This document shows, piece after piece, positions 61,829-64,000 of a stretch of DNA of 64,000 nt. The notes beneath the pieces are model-generated. The model was not told the DNA's origin and searched no databases. It saw nothing but the letters and a program-made list of their open reading frames with translations. The DNA is taken from positions 248,001-312,000 of the forward strand of contig OY282368.1 in assembly GCA_958295725.1 (NCBI GenBank), in the 5' to 3' direction. Position 1 is the first letter of the stretch; the number at the start of each line of letters is the position of its first letter. The stretch is from an uncultured Alphaproteobacteria bacterium (GTDB taxonomy: Bacteria; Pseudomonadota; Alphaproteobacteria; UBA2966). The position numbers and the translations under genes are program-made.

Positions 61829-63040
61829 TTATGCCTTGTCCAGTTCCGGGCTCTCGGCCGGCCCGTCCCGGCCCGCCGCGCGAAGGCGCTCGAAACCGGC
61901 TTCGAGGTCGGCGATCAGATCGTCGGGGTCCTCGAGGCCGACGTGGTAGCGCAGCGTCGTCCCCGGCGCGTCCCATGTCGTCGCCGAGCGCAGCTTCTCG
62001 GGCCGGGTGGGCAGGACGAGGCTTTCGTAGCCGCCCCAGGAGCCGCCCATGCCGAAATAACGGTAGCCGTTCAGCATGGCCGCGACGGCCTCCTGCGGGG
62101 TTTCCTCGAGCACGACGCCGAACAGTCCCGAGGCGCCCTTGAAGTCCCGCTTCCAGAGCTCGTGTCCGGGATCGCCGGGCAGGGCCGGGTAGAGCACGCG
62201 CGCCACCTCGGGGCGGGTCTCGAACCATGCCGCGAGCTTCAGGGCCGACTCCTGGTGGCGGGCGAGCCGGGCCGACAGGGTGCGGAGCCCGCGCTGACCC
62301 AGATAGCAATCATCGGGGCCCACCGCCATTCCCAGGCCCCAGGCAGAATCGCGGACCCGGGAGAAGTGTTCGTCTTGGACGGACACCAGTCCCAGCATCG
62401 CGTCGGAATGGCCGACAATGTACTTGGTCGCCGCCATGATGGAGACGTCGACACCGAAGTCGAGCGGCTTGAAGTAGAGCGGCGTGGCCCAGGTGTTGTC
62501 CATCATGGTCACGGCCCCGGCCTCGCGGGCGGCTTCGGTGACCGCCGGAACGTCCTGCATCTCGAAGGTCTGGGAACCCGGCGCCTCGAGATACACGACG
62601 CGGGTGTTCTCCCGTATCAGATCGGCGATGCCGGCTCCAACCGCCGGGTCGTAGAACGTGGTCTCGACGCCTATCCGGGCGAGCAGGGAGTCGGCGAACC
62701 GGCGCGCCGGATAGTACACGGCATCGACCATCAGCATGTGGTCGCCGGGCTCGAGAAAGGCAAGCAGCGGCGCGGTGATGGCCGCCAGCCCGGACGGCAC
62801 GGCGATGCAGCGGTCCGCGCCTTCCAGCTCGGCCATGGCGTCCTGCAGCGCGAAGGTCGTCGGCGTGCCGCGCCGCCCGTAGACGACGGTGTCCGGCGCG
62901 TCCCGCTGTTCCCGTGCGTGCTCCCAGGCCTCCACGGTCGGGAACAGGACGGTCGACGCGTGGTAGACGGGCGGGTTGACGATTCCGTGGTTGTCGAAGG
63001 GCTTCCTACCGGCGTGAACAATGGTGGTATCGTCCTTCAT
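61829..63040 (-). CDS. metC: Cystathionine beta-lyase-type PLP enzyme (MetC family)
   Basis: 403 residues. Cys/Met-metabolism PLP fold type I: YGRRGTPTTFALQDAM, VPSGLAAIT, APGSQTFEMQDVPA, DNTWATPLYFKPL and the PLP lysine K206 in AATKYIVGHSD. The KYIVGHSD segment is typical of MetC. It probably converts cystathionine to homocysteine, pyruvate and ammonia. Its promoter region upstream ends at the insertion-sequence boundary. Confidence 0.88.
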   Translation of the reverse strand: MKDDTTIVHAGRKPFDNHGIVNPPVYHASTVLFPTVEAWEHAREQRDAPDTVVYGRRGTPTTFALQDAMAELEGADRCIAVPSGLAAITAPLLAFLEPGDHMLMVDAVYYPARRFADSLLARIGVETTFYDPAVGAGIADLIRENTRVVYLEAPGSQTFEMQDVPAVTEAAREAGAVTMMDNTWATPLYFKPLDFGVDVSIMAATKYIVGHSDAMLGLVSVQDEHFSRVRDSAWGLGMAVGPDDCYLGQRGLRTLSARLARHQESALKLAAWFETRPEVARVLYPALPGDPGHELWKRDFKGASGLFGVVLEETPQEAVAAMLNGYRYFGMGGSWGGYESLVLPTRPEKLRSATTWDAPGTTLRYHVGLEDPDDLIADLEAGFERLRAAGRDGPAESPELDKA

Positions 63041-63367
63041 GGCGTCGCTGCTTTCATATGGGTGACTTCCGGATGATGGGGGCGTGAGGGCCGCGCCATG
63101 ATGTCACCTCGAACGGGGCGGCGCCAGATACGCCGCGACCGGCGCGCGGCGCGGCGTCTCACATCTGTCTGAACGAGGACAGAACCCCCTCCGTCTCATA
63201 TGTCCTGAACCAGGACACGCCCTGTCGAGAACATTTTGAGTTGACCGGATTATGTACCAAATGGATTGACCGCTTCTGTTGGGGTTGTTGGCCCTGTGGG
63301 GAAGTGGTCAGGCGCGGGGCGGCTGTCCACTTGTCCACAGGGCGCCGGCGGGTTGCGTCGAAGCGGG
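63041..63367. other. Intergenic region containing the insertion-sequence end (327 bases)
   Basis: 63041-63158 is the metC upstream region with no gene. 63159-63217 holds the repeated units of the element end. 63218-63367 is non-coding sequence between the element end and the transposase stop. No riboswitch pattern was recognised upstream of metC. Confidence 0.6.
63193..63217 (+). repeat. Insertion-sequence-end repeat, reference copy
   Basis: GTCTCATATGT followed by CCTGAACCAGGACA. This stretch recurs on the minus strand at 53283-53307 and, in part, at 29994-30010. Confidence 0.7.
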
Positions 63368-64000
63368 TCACGCGGCCTTGCGGGTTTGGGTTTCGAGCGG
63401 GGTTCCGTCGGCTTGGTAGTGAGCGAGGCGCCTGGGTCCGTGGAAGACGGCGAGGGTGTCGTCGGGGTACTCGTGCACCCGGACCTTGACCTTGACGTAG
63501 TGGTGGCGATGTCGCCCGGCGGGGATCTGCAGGCTGCGTCCCTTGTAGCGCACGGTGTTGTCGCCTGACACGGTGCGGTCCTCCTGGACGCAGAGGATGT
63601 CTTCCAAGGCGCCGGCGAAGGGCACGAAGGCCGAACCCTCGGCCTCGGGCGGGGTCGCGAAGCGTCTGTTGTGGTCCGGCAGGTAGACCTCCTCGAGGAA
63701 GCGGTTGGCCTCGGCCATGTCGGTGATGCCGGCGAGCCTGAGTTCCTGGGGCAGGCGCTTCTGCACGGTGGCGAACATGCGCTCCGAGCGCCCCCTGGCC
63801 TCGGGCGAGTAGGCGGCGATGTGCTCGATGCCGAGTTGGTGAAGCGCGCGACCGACCTGGGTCGGAGTGTCCTTGTCCACCTTGCCGCCGGCCTCGGGGG
63901 TGCGCCAGTAGTGGCTGCCGCGGTCGGTGTAGAGCGAACAGAACAGTCCGCGCTCGCGGATCACCTCGCGGAGCGCCCGGAAGCTCGACATGGTGCCCTC
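63368..64000 (-). CDS. DDE transposase with integrase core (5' partial)
   Basis: 210 residues visible; the frame is open through base 64000, so the N-terminal part with the first catalytic Asp lies outside the window (the ATG at 63991 is internal). The second catalytic Asp is in SLYTDRGSHY and the Glu in PEARGRSERMFATVQ. C-terminal region GRSLQIPAGRHRHHYVKV is typical of ISNCY/IS1202-type transposases. It is intact as far as seen. Confidence 0.85.
   Translation of the reverse strand, partial: EGTMSSFRALREVIRERGLFCSLYTDRGSHYWRTPEAGGKVDKDTPTQVGRALHQLGIEHIAAYSPEARGRSERMFATVQKRLPQELRLAGITDMAEANRFLEEVYLPDHNRRFATPPEAEGSAFVPFAGALEDILCVQEDRTVSGDNTVRYKGRSLQIPAGRHRHHYVKVKVRVHEYPDDTLAVFHGPRRLAHYQADGTPLETQTRKAA

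Larger units (their letters stand above)
63159..64000 (-). mobile_element. Insertion sequence, partial (ISNCY/IS1202-like)
   Basis: Transposase gene plus about 210 bases of flank ending in two related 17-base units (63165-63181 and 63201-63217), each with a small inverted repeat: CTGTC..GACAG and GTCCTG..CAGGAC. Subterminal repeats of this form are likely transposase-binding sites. The exact tip and target duplication cannot be set, because the other end is outside the window. Confidence 0.7.

Noticed and set aside
63041-63158. SAM-type riboswitch upstream of metC
   Set aside because: No conserved SAM-I or SAM-II core could be matched in the leader.

Overview
The window is strongly GC-rich bacterial chromosome with tightly packed genes on both strands. 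An EipB/DUF1849 periplasmic protein (a family restricted to Alphaproteobacteria), a carnitine dehydrogenase fused to a thioesterase, and the general gene style point to an alphaproteobacterium, most likely Rhodospirillales-like. That placement is inference. Nothing marks a plasmid or phage.

Layout. 1-8520: an exopolysaccharide export and synthesis operon (SLBB export protein cut by the window edge, YjbH-like beta-barrel, Wzz-like chain-length protein, two GT4 glycosyltransferases), followed by a lone non-catalytic M16 peptidase homologue. 10036-13062: two tandem F420-type luciferase-like oxidoreductases, a Nudix hydrolase coupled to them by an ATGA overlap, and a convergent PPOX-type flavin/F420 oxidoreductase. 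13423-19798: isopropylmalate-dehydrogenase-like enzyme, TPP enzyme, SDR and aconitase A. 19808-28930: a carnitine/gamma-butyrobetaine cluster (CaiD-like hydratase, ADP-forming acyl-CoA synthetase, acyl-CoA dehydrogenase, carnitine dehydrogenase-thioesterase, BKACE on the minus strand; betaine aldehyde dehydrogenase and an SDR divergently on the plus strand). 28996-41863: Mrr endonuclease, polyprenyl diphosphate synthase, GST, MOSC, DUF3604, SDR, class I fumarase, cupin, two Gfo/Idh/MocA dehydrogenases and a carboxyltransferase. 42228-52496: HyuA, HyuB and an FAD/GcvT fusion (dimethylglycine/sarcosine dehydrogenase type), convergent with a second HyuB coupled to an orphan molybdenum hydroxylase large subunit. 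52662-53242: HigBA toxin-antitoxin. 53490-63040: housekeeping and catabolic genes including EipB, fructokinase Mak, an aldehyde dehydrogenase, ribosomal protein L33 and a cystathionine beta-lyase-like enzyme. 63159-64000: one end of an insertion sequence with a DDE transposase running off the window.

The strongest metabolic theme is methylated nitrogen compounds. The carnitine cluster could take gamma-butyrobetaine or carnitine to glycine betaine; BetB feeds the same pool from betaine aldehyde; the FAD/GcvT enzyme is of the type that demethylates dimethylglycine or sarcosine; and its neighbour HyuAB could open an N-methylhydantoin-like ring to give sarcosine.

The strongest structural signal is a short repeat shared between the insertion-sequence end at 63 kb and intergenic sites at 29.96 kb and 53.28 kb (and, weakly, 13.30 kb). 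Two of these sites abut genes that look foreign (mrr, higBA), and gene-tail remnants lie near one of them. No CRISPR array, tRNA or rRNA was seen.
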